A stretch of 64,000 nt of DNA from a virus. Within the stretch, counting starts at the first letter, position 1; every line of letters starts with the position of its first letter. Below the pieces are notes generated by a model that was given only the letters and a program-made list of their open reading frames with translations, was not told where the DNA came from and searched no databases. This document shows, piece by piece, positions 1 through 9,361 of this stretch. The stretch lies in the IMG/VR virus record IMGVR_UViG_3300017991_003989, positions 1-64,000 of that record; one strand, 5' to 3'. The position numbers and the translations under genes are program-made.

Positions 1-2622
1 TCGACGATAAACAGAGCGACGCCGGCGATAGATTATGCAAAATTGTGCATGGGCAATAGAGGTTCACTTGATAAATTTTCTGTGAAATTAGTATTCACTG
101 TCGACGCTAATGTTCTTAATGAACAAGATGTAAAAGCGTTTAGAATTTTTAGAGCAAAAAAGATCATTCCTGAATCGACAAGGAATGTTAGAACGAGATT
201 GTCATTGAGAGGAATAGACGAGATTAGCTCTACTGTTCAGAGAACGAGAAATAAGAATTTTGGAAAAGATGTGACATCATATCAGAGTAGGTTAGACGCC
301 AATGGCATTGATAATATGCTCTCACAAACTGTCATTGTCGATGATATAACTGGTAATAGGTCTGCTTTAACGAGCGCGTCAGCATCTTTATCTAATCTTA
401 ATAGTAGAAAGAGAGACACGCGAAGCTCTGATGATGCTATATTGAAAGATATTTCTTCATTCATAGATGTAAAAAAGATTAGCAGTGGCATTGATAAGTC
501 TGTTGCAGAAGACTTGAAATCGATGAGAAACATACAGGTTCAAAATCCAGAACTTAAACTCATGACAAATTTGAATGACATCGTTGGGCGTGCATCACCG
601 AATAGAGATGTTATAGGCAAATTGGGTTTACAGCAGATTAAAAATATACGAGAAGCATCTATTGTGAAAAATGGTCTCGTATCAAATAGCAGGGGTTCTG
701 GATATGCAGAGATAGCGACACTTCCTTTGTCAAGGTTGAAGAAGAAGAGTGTTGACAGGTTCGTCGAATTTTCATTTACTGATGAAACTGTTGAATTTGG
801 GAACTCATACTCATATTACATTACATCTGTTGATGCTACGATGGTCGAAAGCTCGCGCTCTCGTATCATTAAGATGACGGTAGAGAGTGTCATACCACCG
901 AAGACGCCGAAGAGAATGACAGTAAAGTTTGATAGGCCTTTCATGCTTTTAAGCATATTGGCCGACGACGATGCAAGTTTGGTCGAGAAGTTTGAAATAT
1001 ACAGGAAAGAAGAGAACACAAATAAGCAGATAACAGATTACCCAGAAATTAAGGTCGTAAATGGAAAGCATGGGTTTTCTGTAGAAATGGAAAAGAGAAG
1101 CACGATAGATACGGGATATGTGCAAGTCGGTGAGACAGTGAATGGGAAATACGGCGGTTCATTCTTCAGAGACACGACTGTCGTTGAGGGAAAGAGATAC
1201 TCATATCGGGCGTACTCTGTGGATATCTTTGGAAATAAATCACAGCAACCAAAGATTGCATCTGTGTTTGCAAATGATGGAAGAACGATTGTCGACCTAG
1301 AGAAGCCGACGCTGATGGCAGAAGTGGATCCGAAGACGAGAATGATGAAGGTGACAATGCACTCAGATGATGAGCGCATCATATCTTTATTCCTTGAAAG
1401 AAAGGATTTAACGACGCATGAGAGAGCATTCAAATCTATGAAGCAGCCGTCCCATGCGAGGATGGGACAGTGCAGCAATCCGTCAAAGGGGTGCAAGACT
1501 GAGGAAGATGTCCTCATGAGGTCAGATGATAATGCTTGGAATGGGCATTTCTTAAGAAAAGACGGAGATATAACCTTTATAGACAAGGCTTCTCGTGTCG
1601 ACCACACGTACCAATACAGGGTATATGGGGTTGACCGCTTTGGTAATAGAAGCCCGTGCGCGATCACTCAGGCCCTTCTCATCACACGTAGAGCGATGGT
1701 CAATGAACCGGTCAATGTGAGAGCAGAGTTCTCTAATGGGAAGATGGATTTAACGTGGGATGATGCGAACATAGACGTCGATCCAGAGACTAGGATAGGT
1801 AATCGTTCTGATTTTGAGAACAACTCTGTGAATACATTGTTTCAAGTAGAGAGAAAAAGAGTGGGTCAAGAAATATGGCAGCAATTTCCATTGACCGAGA
1901 AGAATTTTTTGGAAGATAGAGTTGCTATGAACAAAGATGAAATTCTTCCAAAGTATAGACCAGAGTTTCTTGAGATCGATGCGAATTACTTGTATCGCGT
2001 AGCAGTGTATCAGACAGGTGGTTTCATTAGTAATTTTTCGTTGCCATTGAGAGTAGGAACGTTTACAGATGTTATGCAGCCTTCGAATTTTAGGGTAAAG
2101 ACGTGTGACCAAAAATGCGAACCATTCTATACTGCTCTTAATTGGAATACGCCAGATGAATCTGGTGTCGTAGAAAGATGGATGATAGAGCGTGCAGAAG
2201 TTAACAATTTTGCTGCCGCAACGCTGAATTCATCAAACGTTGAAGATATTGCTAATCTAGAGTTTGAGCACATTAATGACGTATTTCGTGAATCGAGTAG
2301 GTCAAGGTCAAGAATTGATGATGTGAGAGACGGCGAGACGGCAGATAAAATCAGAAAGAACAAGGTTCTTACAGCGCAACACAACTACATCGACAGTGAT
2401 GTGAGATTCGGAAACACATACTTCTATAGATTAACAGCATTCGGACTGAATGATGGAAATTCGTCGGAGCCGTTAATAAGAGGTATAAAATTGTCAGATG
2501 CAGAGTTCGACAGTAAGCTCAATGCTGTCACTGAGCAAAAAGAGAGAAATCGCCTATCACTACAAAGAAAACCTCTTGTGATGAGAGATAATACACTGAG
2601 GAACCATGGCGATAAGAACTGA
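1..2622 (+). CDS. FnIII-repeat virion structural protein, 5' end outside window
   Basis: The reading frame is open from base 1 with no stop, and the first start-like codon (TTG at 43) lies inside a coherent sequence, so the gene most likely begins upstream. The protein has repeated fibronectin-III-like signatures. Tyrosine-rich strand motifs such as YSYYITSVDA (near 808), YSYRAYSVDIFGNKS (1198), YQYRVYGVDRFGNRS (1609), YLYRVAVY (1987) and YFYRLTAFG (2421) each close a domain of about 130 residues. The N-terminal quarter lacks this pattern and may be the virion-anchoring part. FnIII-like arrays in phages occur in tail, baseplate and fibre proteins that contact host surfaces. The next two genes have the same architecture, so the three may act together. 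The exact virion location cannot be told from sequence. The DNA is clearly A+T-richer than the capsid genes. Confidence 0.75.
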   Translation, partial: STINRATPAIDYAKLCMGNRGSLDKFSVKLVFTVDANVLNEQDVKAFRIFRAKKIIPESTRNVRTRLSLRGIDEISSTVQRTRNKNFGKDVTSYQSRLDANGIDNMLSQTVIVDDITGNRSALTSASASLSNLNSRKRDTRSSDDAILKDISSFIDVKKISSGIDKSVAEDLKSMRNIQVQNPELKLMTNLNDIVGRASPNRDVIGKLGLQQIKNIREASIVKNGLVSNSRGSGYAEIATLPLSRLKKKSVDRFVEFSFTDETVEFGNSYSYYITSVDATMVESSRSRIIKMTVESVIPPKTPKRMTVKFDRPFMLLSILADDDASLVEKFEIYRKEENTNKQITDYPEIKVVNGKHGFSVEMEKRSTIDTGYVQVGETVNGKYGGSFFRDTTVVEGKRYSYRAYSVDIFGNKSQQPKIASVFANDGRTIVDLEKPTLMAEVDPKTRMMKVTMHSDDERIISLFLERKDLTTHERAFKSMKQPSHARMGQCSNPSKGCKTEEDVLMRSDDNAWNGHFLRKDGDITFIDKASRVDHTYQYRVYGVDRFGNRSPCAITQALLITRRAMVNEPVNVRAEFSNGKMDLTWDDANIDVDPETRIGNRSDFENNSVNTLFQVERKRVGQEIWQQFPLTEKNFLEDRVAMNKDEILPKYRPEFLEIDANYLYRVAVYQTGGFISNFSLPLRVGTFTDVMQPSNFRVKTCDQKCEPFYTALNWNTPDESGVVERWMIERAEVNNFAAATLNSSNVEDIANLEFEHINDVFRESSRSRSRIDDVRDGETADKIRKNKVLTAQHNYIDSDVRFGNTYFYRLTAFGLNDGNSSEPLIRGIKLSDAEFDSKLNAVTEQKERNRLSLQRKPLVMRDNTLRNHGDKN

Positions 2623-4603
2623 TAGAAGACGAGAAGAAGAACGCCGAGAACCGGGTTCGAGAGATGATACGACAACTGTGCCGAAATCGACGGGTGTGGG
2701 AAATAAAAAGAAGGTCCTCGATATAGCTGACTGTATGTTCAGCTTTCAGCTTGGTGATAATAACATAGCATCTCTTGAAGGCGGCATCGATGCTATGCTC
2801 ACAAAGTGTAAGAGTGCTGCGACTCTTGTAAGACGTCCGTATGACGCAGTTCCATTTACTGATCACGGTGAACCTGAGAATCATGGTGAACTTCAAGTCA
2901 TGAGAGCTGCATCAAATAACGTTATCGATGCAATAGATGATGTCACGGATTTCATCTCCAGAGCAAAAGCTGCTGGTTTCTCGCCGCCGTCAAACCCATT
3001 TTCAGAGATTGTTAGGTTCAACGAAGATAGACAGTTAGTTGCTAAGAATAGAATTGGTGTCACAAGTGATGAGACGGTAAGCACGATAATACCAGACATG
3101 ATAAATTCGCAGTTGGCCGATGATGTGATGTTTAATATCAGCGTGCTTCTTGATCTCATCGATAAGGAAAAAGATGGAGAACTGTCATTTTCGAGGAGAA
3201 AACCGTCAGATGCAGCTCAAATTGCGTCATACACAATATCACTTGATGGTTTTAGCACAACAAATACAGATGCAGAAACAGATATACTGAGCTTCATTCC
3301 AAACATCGATAACATTAAGCGTCGAAGAATACGTGAGGCTCTTGGTGCTCTTAATTTTGAGAACAGAATTCCACAACTTCTTTTTACATCAAATTATGAC
3401 CCAGACGGCATCTCAAGAGGTGCATTAATTGGATGGAAGAAAATTCCAGATGCGAGTGGATACGTTGTAGAGAGACACAGCGTTTTCGACAACGAAGAAA
3501 AAGTGATGAAGTTTAGCAATGAGAACATAACTGCTGAATACGATCTTGTTAAGGACTATGTGAATGAGTGGATTTTGTCATTTTACGATAAGATTGACCC
3601 AGATATGGTTTATGCATTTCTTGATAAAGATGTGAAGCATCACAATTTCTATACATACAAATTGACCGCATTTCAGAATGTTAGAACAGATAAGGAGTTT
3701 GTGTTCATCGTTGATACAACTCCGTTCATGTTGTCTAGCATAGCATTGAATGACATCGAAAATGAGATGAAGTCGATACTCGTAAGGACATTCGGTCCGA
3801 AGCTCAATATAGATGGGACGACGATGAGAAGGCTTGTTGATACAGGCGGCTTTTCTACTGATGACATCAGTCCTTATCCATCCATATCGAAGAAGTTCTA
3901 TGGTGATGATAGAATGGATTGGGTTCTTGCTGCGATGAATATGAATGCAGCGATAAAGAGGGGTGAGACGAAGTCTGAGGTAAGAAAATATTCTTACTTG
4001 GGAGCTAAACTCTCCTTCATAAAGGAGAAGATGGCAGATAGCAAGTTCGTCAGACCTGTAGATCCGAACGAAATTGTGCAGAATGTGAAAGATAGTATAG
4101 CGGCGTTCGGTGTTTCACAGACAATAGTAGAGATAATTAGAGCTACTGGTCTTGACTTATTTTTTGAGTCAAAGGAAAACCCTGCAGATGACCAGTTTAG
4201 AAGAGCCACATCAATTTTTGATGATACAGAATTGTCTGGCATGCTTAAGATTTTGTCGGCAATAGATCCCGACACTGCAACTGTGGAATTATCTGCTCTC
4301 ACGAATAACTTAATCGCAACGACGGGAGATAATGGACTGACAAACAGAATAAGCGCATTGTTGTCTCCACAGGAGATAAATGTTCCTCAATTCAGTGAGA
4401 AGACAGATGAAGATTTTGCTGAGGATATTCCACAATTTGTAGGAGATTTAGATCCATCAGAAGAAGTCCTTGATTTGACAACATTTGAGGGACTGAGTAA
4501 TTTCGTTAGAACAATACGTGTTTTCTTCGATACAAACCCAAATAGGAGCTCTTTTAACTCTAGCGATGATGCAACGCCGGACTTTGAGAAGTTTGACGTT
4601 TAG
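2606..4603 (+). CDS. FnIII-like virion structural protein
   Basis: A 665-residue protein. Its ATG lies inside the end of the preceding gene (17-base overlap) behind a TGAGGA ribosome site, which suggests translational coupling. One recognisable FnIII-like unit lies in the middle: GWKKIPDASGYVVERHSVF opens a domain (near 3430) and FYTYKLTAFQNV (near 3648) closes it. The flanks are predicted mixed alpha/beta with no family I recognise. No signal peptide or membrane segment is visible. Position between two other FnIII-bearing genes suggests a tail or baseplate appendage component. This is inference from architecture and context. Confidence 0.65.
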   Translation: MAIRTDRRREEERREPGSRDDTTTVPKSTGVGNKKKVLDIADCMFSFQLGDNNIASLEGGIDAMLTKCKSAATLVRRPYDAVPFTDHGEPENHGELQVMRAASNNVIDAIDDVTDFISRAKAAGFSPPSNPFSEIVRFNEDRQLVAKNRIGVTSDETVSTIIPDMINSQLADDVMFNISVLLDLIDKEKDGELSFSRRKPSDAAQIASYTISLDGFSTTNTDAETDILSFIPNIDNIKRRRIREALGALNFENRIPQLLFTSNYDPDGISRGALIGWKKIPDASGYVVERHSVFDNEEKVMKFSNENITAEYDLVKDYVNEWILSFYDKIDPDMVYAFLDKDVKHHNFYTYKLTAFQNVRTDKEFVFIVDTTPFMLSSIALNDIENEMKSILVRTFGPKLNIDGTTMRRLVDTGGFSTDDISPYPSISKKFYGDDRMDWVLAAMNMNAAIKRGETKSEVRKYSYLGAKLSFIKEKMADSKFVRPVDPNEIVQNVKDSIAAFGVSQTIVEIIRATGLDLFFESKENPADDQFRRATSIFDDTELSGMLKILSAIDPDTATVELSALTNNLIATTGDNGLTNRISALLSPQEINVPQFSEKTDEDFAEDIPQFVGDLDPSEEVLDLTTFEGLSNFVRTIRVFFDTNPNRSSFNSSDDATPDFEKFDV

Positions 4604-4612
4604 GCGAAGATT

Positions 4613-6901
4613 ATGACAATCAAGCAGATATTGGGTCTAGGAAATATGGGACAATTCATCAATGAGATGACGAATGAGCCCGGCTCCATTGATAGGCCAG
4701 TAGGCGGTGAAGCGAAAACAGGTGAGGGAAGAACTGTAATCTCAGATTTGGGCGACTTTTCTGTGCAGAATGAAATTCCATCGAGAGTGATAGAGACGAA
4801 AACGTCTACTACTGCGCCGTATTGCTCGTTATACAATTCATTCAGATTTGAAGCTATTCCTGTGTATAATTTCTTTGTCGAAGACGAAGAATTAAACGAT
4901 GATGAACCTAGAGGTGATAGAAAACTTAGAGACATACCACGCTATATTCATTTGAAGTGGAGGAGAGCTCCAAATACAGACAAACCACCAATTGCTAAGA
5001 GATATCCTCCTGCGACGAAGCAGATAAGAAATAGTTCTTTCGGTTTGGGACCCGCCGTTAGGTCTTCAACGAGACAGGGAATAAACTTCGACACAGATAA
5101 TGTAAGGGCGTTTTCAACAATAAGAAAGTCTGTCTCAAATGGGTATATCGCTCCCGGCACGATAAACGCTGTCGTAGAGATGCCATTGCCGAATGCAGGC
5201 GTGAGGATAAAGAGAGCTACACCGAAAGTTGATGAACAGAGCTTCTTGGAGGCTCAAGATACCGATGGGATACCAATTCATGACCTTCAATCTAATATTA
5301 ACATGAGATTGAATGGAACTCTTGGTGCATCGATCGTAAGTAAGAGCACTACATCGAAGAAGACAAAATCATCGAAGGGAAGTTTGTTTGACGGCAAATT
5401 CGCTGTGTCAAGGCAATTAGGGCTTACGACAGTGAAAAGCACAGCTGCAAGTTCTCCTGCTATATCTATGAAGATAAAAACAGCCAATGGTAATTCTCCG
5501 GGAGCGATGTCTAGAAGAAATGATAGTGAAGACGTCGTCGATGCTTTAATCGTGCAGACTGCAGATACACGAAAATATGATGATGATAGTGATTTTACTG
5601 AAGTAAGCTTCGTTAATCCAGCTATAACAGGCTTAGTTAGCGAGAAAAAGATCGACTTAATTTCTTCTCCAGATCATGCTGAGAACGCAATTGGAATAGC
5701 TCAGTTCATGCCAAATTTGGCGGTCTTAGCTGATGTAAAAGATGATATGCGGAATGAGGCGCAACCACCGTCATTTCCAGCTGTCCAAGAAGATAGTGGA
5801 ACTGAATATGTCGGTTACGTAATAGAGAAATATAAGCAAGTTGATGACGGTGTGTTCGATTTAATTGATGAAATTGAGATACCTGATGTCAATGCGACAG
5901 AATTTGTTGATACTGAGGTTTTGTATGGTGGTGTGTATCGCTATCGAATGCGCACAATACTTCGCTGGACGAGAAAGGGTAATATTAATCACGGCGGATA
6001 TGAACATGGAAATTTTGTAAATGAAGATTTTACTTCTACGAAGAGCCTAGCATCACATAAGAGTTCGTATTATCAGAGTGAGTGGAATAGAAAGTGGCAA
6101 TATTCTGCTGTGATAGATACCGTAAATCCTCCACCTCCAGATGAATTTAGGACTAGAACAGAGAGCCACAGAAAAAGAGTGGTAGTGAGTTGGAAGCTTC
6201 CCGATAATAGTCAGAAAGATATTCATTATTACAGATTATTTAGGAAAACTCAAGATGATAGTGGAAGAGACACTAGTGATTGGGAACTTTTGGACATACG
6301 ATTTGGCGCCTCCAATGTTCTGTATTTCGATAATGATGTAGATTACGGCACGAGATACGTCTATGCAGCGCAGACAGTGTCAAAACATAGCGAATTTTCA
6401 TTGTTGTCTGCTCAGCTAGCTGTGAAACTGAATGAGCAATTCAGGTTTGAGGGTGAGCATCCAATTAGACAAGTGTCAGAGAAAGGTGTAAGGCTCGATG
6501 CTGCTGGAGTATTTGAGACGAAGCCGCCGAGAAGAGTTAGACCACTGATAGTAGCACAGGATAAATTCATGCTGACATCCAGAGTAGGAGTTGATAAGCA
6601 GCCATTGATTGACAGGGATTACCACGTTAGGTTTGAAAGTCTAGACACGGGTCAGAAGAAAGAGATAATCGTCAGCATGAAATACGATAACGGTGTTCCT
6701 GTTGATGAGACGATAAATGAGGACCGCGTAGTCGTGCAGAGAGATAAGCCGGTGATGGATGAAAGGTTCATCAGGGATGCAGTAGATGGCGTGTCCGTGG
6801 GTTCATCGGGGCGAGAGAGCGACGCAGCAGCTGACAGGGGCAGAAGTCCTGGGAAATACGTGTCAAGTCTGCTTGATACCAACCCAAGTGGGTTGAAATA
6901 A
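4613..6901 (+). CDS. FnIII-like virion structural protein
   Basis: A 762-residue protein starting 9 bases after the previous stop. The N-terminal half is low in recognisable structure and contains Ser/Lys-rich stretches (about residues 235-300), possibly flexible. The C-terminal half holds two FnIII-like domains. The first runs from YVGYVIEKYKQV (near 5812) to YRYRMRTILRW (near 5937). The second runs from RVVVSWKLPDN (near 6178), through HYYRLFRKT, to TRYVYAAQTVSKHSEFS (near 6352). This is the third of three consecutive FnIII-type genes, probably one structural assembly. A GIY-YIG endonuclease gene follows directly. Confidence 0.65.
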   Translation: MTIKQILGLGNMGQFINEMTNEPGSIDRPVGGEAKTGEGRTVISDLGDFSVQNEIPSRVIETKTSTTAPYCSLYNSFRFEAIPVYNFFVEDEELNDDEPRGDRKLRDIPRYIHLKWRRAPNTDKPPIAKRYPPATKQIRNSSFGLGPAVRSSTRQGINFDTDNVRAFSTIRKSVSNGYIAPGTINAVVEMPLPNAGVRIKRATPKVDEQSFLEAQDTDGIPIHDLQSNINMRLNGTLGASIVSKSTTSKKTKSSKGSLFDGKFAVSRQLGLTTVKSTAASSPAISMKIKTANGNSPGAMSRRNDSEDVVDALIVQTADTRKYDDDSDFTEVSFVNPAITGLVSEKKIDLISSPDHAENAIGIAQFMPNLAVLADVKDDMRNEAQPPSFPAVQEDSGTEYVGYVIEKYKQVDDGVFDLIDEIEIPDVNATEFVDTEVLYGGVYRYRMRTILRWTRKGNINHGGYEHGNFVNEDFTSTKSLASHKSSYYQSEWNRKWQYSAVIDTVNPPPPDEFRTRTESHRKRVVVSWKLPDNSQKDIHYYRLFRKTQDDSGRDTSDWELLDIRFGASNVLYFDNDVDYGTRYVYAAQTVSKHSEFSLLSAQLAVKLNEQFRFEGEHPIRQVSEKGVRLDAAGVFETKPPRRVRPLIVAQDKFMLTSRVGVDKQPLIDRDYHVRFESLDTGQKKEIIVSMKYDNGVPVDETINEDRVVVQRDKPVMDERFIRDAVDGVSVGSSGRESDAAADRGRSPGKYVSSLLDTNPSGLK

Positions 6902-6924
6902 ACGATAGACGACTATTTAGTGTG

Positions 6925-7602
6925 ATGGGAAAACATTTGATATACGCCTTGAGAGACCCGAATCATCTAGAGGTGAGGTATGTGGGACAATCTTCTCGTG
7001 GAATGGTAGAACCGAAGGGGTATCTAAAAGAGACGAAGAACCCGACTAGGCACGTTCAATGTTGGGTGAATAGTCTTCTGCTGGAAGGCGTGCTTCCAGA
7101 GATAACAGTGCTTCAGAAACTGAGTTCGACGGATGAGTTGGATGACGCTGAGATTTTCTGGATAGCACACTATCGTTTCTGTGGGAATAAATTGACGAAC
7201 CACACAGACGGTGGTGGCGGAGCAAGAGGATTTCATCCAAGTGAAAAGTCTAGAAAGAAAATGAGAGAGGCGAAGCTAGGCACAACAAGGACTGAACAGA
7301 CGAAGAAAAAGATTTCTCAGTCCATCATGGGTGTGCTGAATGGGAATACGAATGGATCGGGTAATAAAGGAAGGACGAATTCAGATGAAAGTCGGGCTAA
7401 CATAGCTAAAGCAACATCAGAAGCCATTAAAAGATGGTGGAGTGGCGAAAAAACGATAAGATGTTTAAACGATGATATGACATTTGTTACGATGGCAGAA
7501 GCTTCAAGACATTATGGGATATCTCTTAGTAGTGTAAGTCGGTCTTTGCTAGATGGCAGCAGGCGAGCAGGATATAGATTTACGAGATTACAAAAAGGAT
7601 AA
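6925..7602 (+). CDS. GIY-YIG homing endonuclease (NUMOD and HTH tail)
   Basis: A free-standing homing endonuclease. The N-terminus has the GIY-YIG core: IYAL followed by RYVGQS, then a conserved Glu in DDAEIFWIAHYR that fits the catalytic acid, and NHTDGGGGARG, typical of these enzymes. Residues about 105-155 carry NUMOD3-like DNA-binding motifs (SEKSRKKMREAKLG, TEQTKKKISQS, SDESRANIAKA). The C-terminus (about 170-225) looks like a NUMOD1-type helix-turn-helix, with MAEASRHYGISLSSVSRSL. ATG at 6925 is chosen over the adjacent GTG at 6922; neither has a good ribosome site. The gene sits between two structural genes and its 3' end precedes the next start by only 7 bases. It is a mobile element rather than part of the virion programme. 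Confidence 0.88.
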   Translation: MGKHLIYALRDPNHLEVRYVGQSSRGMVEPKGYLKETKNPTRHVQCWVNSLLLEGVLPEITVLQKLSSTDELDDAEIFWIAHYRFCGNKLTNHTDGGGGARGFHPSEKSRKKMREAKLGTTRTEQTKKKISQSIMGVLNGNTNGSGNKGRTNSDESRANIAKATSEAIKRWWSGEKTIRCLNDDMTFVTMAEASRHYGISLSSVSRSLLDGSRRAGYRFTRLQKG

Positions 7603-7609
7603 TAAAATA

Positions 7610-8326
7610 ATGGGGTTCCTTAATAATTCAGGTGACATCTTCATTGATGCAGTGCTCACCGACTTAGGACGCGAAAAACTAGCACGAAATGATGGTTCAT
7701 TCGAGATTGTAGCCTTTAGATTGGGCGACGACGAGATTGACTATCGTGACTGGAATGAGCTGACAGGCTCCGATAGCAAAGATAGGAAGATACTCGACAC
7801 TCCCGTGTTTGAGGCTTTCACGAACGAGAACATTGCTCTTCGCAATCCGCTGATAACAATCAGAAATGCGAAATTGCAGTTCCTTCCGAAATTCACATCC
7901 AAGCCGACTAGCGTGGCTCTCAAGGAGCAGATTGATAGTGTGGGAGGGGGAGCTGATATCATCGTCAGCCAAGACATTTCACGTTCTCAGACAATTATTC
8001 CTGCTGAGATTATCGACGTCAACTACGCTATCGAAGTTGATAATGATGTCTTATTTGTTCACGACGAGGTTCCCGTGTCAATCACTCCATTTGGCACAGC
8101 GAATTACATCGTGTCAGCAACGCCAGGAAGGACGACGTCGGCAGGTGGAACAGAGGTAAAATTCAATCTGAGAGTTCAGACGCTGACAACGGAAGTATTT
8201 GACACTCTCGTCGGGTCGAGTGTGGCAAAGCCGAGAAGCTTTACGACGAACGTCACTGTCACAGGCCAGCAAAGCGGAATGTTTGTCAGGATACAAGTGA
8301 CGATTACAGAGTTCGCCACTAGCTAG
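7610..8326 (+). CDS. Conserved T4-like virion-associated protein, function unknown
   Basis: A 238-residue protein. The frame is open further upstream (from 7553, inside the endonuclease gene), but ATG 7610 has a proper AAGGA site 10 bases before it and gives the familiar N-terminus MGFLNNSGDIFIDAVLTDLG. I recognise this opening (FLNNSGDIILDAVLTD-like) as a conserved protein of unknown function in T4-like environmental phages, where it lies among tail/baseplate genes. The C-terminal half is rich in short beta strands (VKFNLRVQTLTTEVF, FVRIQVTITEFA). It is followed 14 bases later by two paralogous structural genes. Confidence 0.6.
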   Translation: MGFLNNSGDIFIDAVLTDLGREKLARNDGSFEIVAFRLGDDEIDYRDWNELTGSDSKDRKILDTPVFEAFTNENIALRNPLITIRNAKLQFLPKFTSKPTSVALKEQIDSVGGGADIIVSQDISRSQTIIPAEIIDVNYAIEVDNDVLFVHDEVPVSITPFGTANYIVSATPGRTTSAGGTEVKFNLRVQTLTTEVFDTLVGSSVAKPRSFTTNVTVTGQQSGMFVRIQVTITEFATS

Positions 8327-8339
8327 GGGATAGATATCA

Positions 8340-9350
8340 ATGTCACTAAAAAAGTTTGACCAGGCCGACGACGTAGCATCTGTCGTATCACACGTCAATG
8401 AAGTCGTCGCGATTTCAGGCTCAATTTACACGCTCGACGATAATACGAAGTTCTACGACAACATCGCATCGGCATCTTCCGATGTAAACTTGGGTGGATA
8501 TTTTCAAACCGTATATGATGCGTCGCCGACAAGCTCTCTCAGCACAGCATTGTTCGATATCACATACGGTTTTGCAACTGGTTCATCATATAATGTGAAC
8601 ACTTCGACAAGCTCATCATTAAATGAGAAGATTAAAGTATACAGACACCACGCGAAGACGCTTTTGGGTGACCCTGATGGGATATTTTCTGTGGCATCAG
8701 CTGATCGCGAGGATTGCTTCTTTATTCTCGTCAAGAGAAACATTCATAAAGATGAGCTGAAGAAGGGTTCTGTGAAGCTTACGTTGAATACCGACCTTGC
8801 TGACAGCGGCCTGGCACAGTTTACTGCATCTGATGATGGAGCGGTCACTGCTTTCAAGCAGGACGTTGGCGGTGAATACGCACCTCTTAAGATTTCTGGC
8901 TCAAGCGGAACCGAAGTGGGACAAGTGTGGTACAACGCAGGTGTGATAGTAATTCCTGCAGATTTGGCATTTAAAACAGTTTTACTGTGGTCGGGGTCAG
9001 ATACTCTCATCAACTTACAATCATCGGGTTCGATCAACAATTTAGCCAATGGACTGCGCAGGCACATAGAAAGAGTGGATTTTCACAATCAGACGAACCT
9101 ACATTCAACGGTATATTTCTGCCGTGCAACGAACAAGGAGTTCAATTACTCATCGAATCCGACATTCATAGATGCTGATCAGCGTATCAGAGTGACGTCG
9201 GGGAGCAACATCCTTCAGACGAGGACATACGTGACGACAATCGGTTTATATGATGCTAATGATAACATGCTTGCTGGGGGAAAGGTTAATAAGCCGATTG
9301 CAAAGAGCCCGGACACAGAGAGCATTTATCGCGTTAGGCTCGACTACTAA
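8340..9350 (+). CDS. Virion structural protein, paralogue of the next gene
   Basis: A 336-residue beta-rich Ser/Thr/Asp protein with a GGGGATAG site upstream. Its C-terminal ~200 residues share an ordered set of motifs with the C-terminus of the following gene: GSVKLTLNTDL, GQVWYNAGVIVIP, then a Cys-Arg-Ala strand in the middle, and TYVTTIGLYDANDNMLAGGK near the end followed by KPIA. The family is common among T4-like phages of unknown tail/baseplate role. The N-terminal ~110 residues (FYDNIASASSDVNLGGYF) are specific to this copy. No catalytic motif is seen. Confidence 0.55.
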   Translation: MSLKKFDQADDVASVVSHVNEVVAISGSIYTLDDNTKFYDNIASASSDVNLGGYFQTVYDASPTSSLSTALFDITYGFATGSSYNVNTSTSSSLNEKIKVYRHHAKTLLGDPDGIFSVASADREDCFFILVKRNIHKDELKKGSVKLTLNTDLADSGLAQFTASDDGAVTAFKQDVGGEYAPLKISGSSGTEVGQVWYNAGVIVIPADLAFKTVLLWSGSDTLINLQSSGSINNLANGLRRHIERVDFHNQTNLHSTVYFCRATNKEFNYSSNPTFIDADQRIRVTSGSNILQTRTYVTTIGLYDANDNMLAGGKVNKPIAKSPDTESIYRVRLDY

Positions 9351-9361
9351 GGAGATAACGA

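Noticed and set aside
1038-1667. 209-codon minus-strand frame
   Set aside because: Lies wholly opposite the FnIII gene whose protein pattern is coherent; product has no recognisable features.
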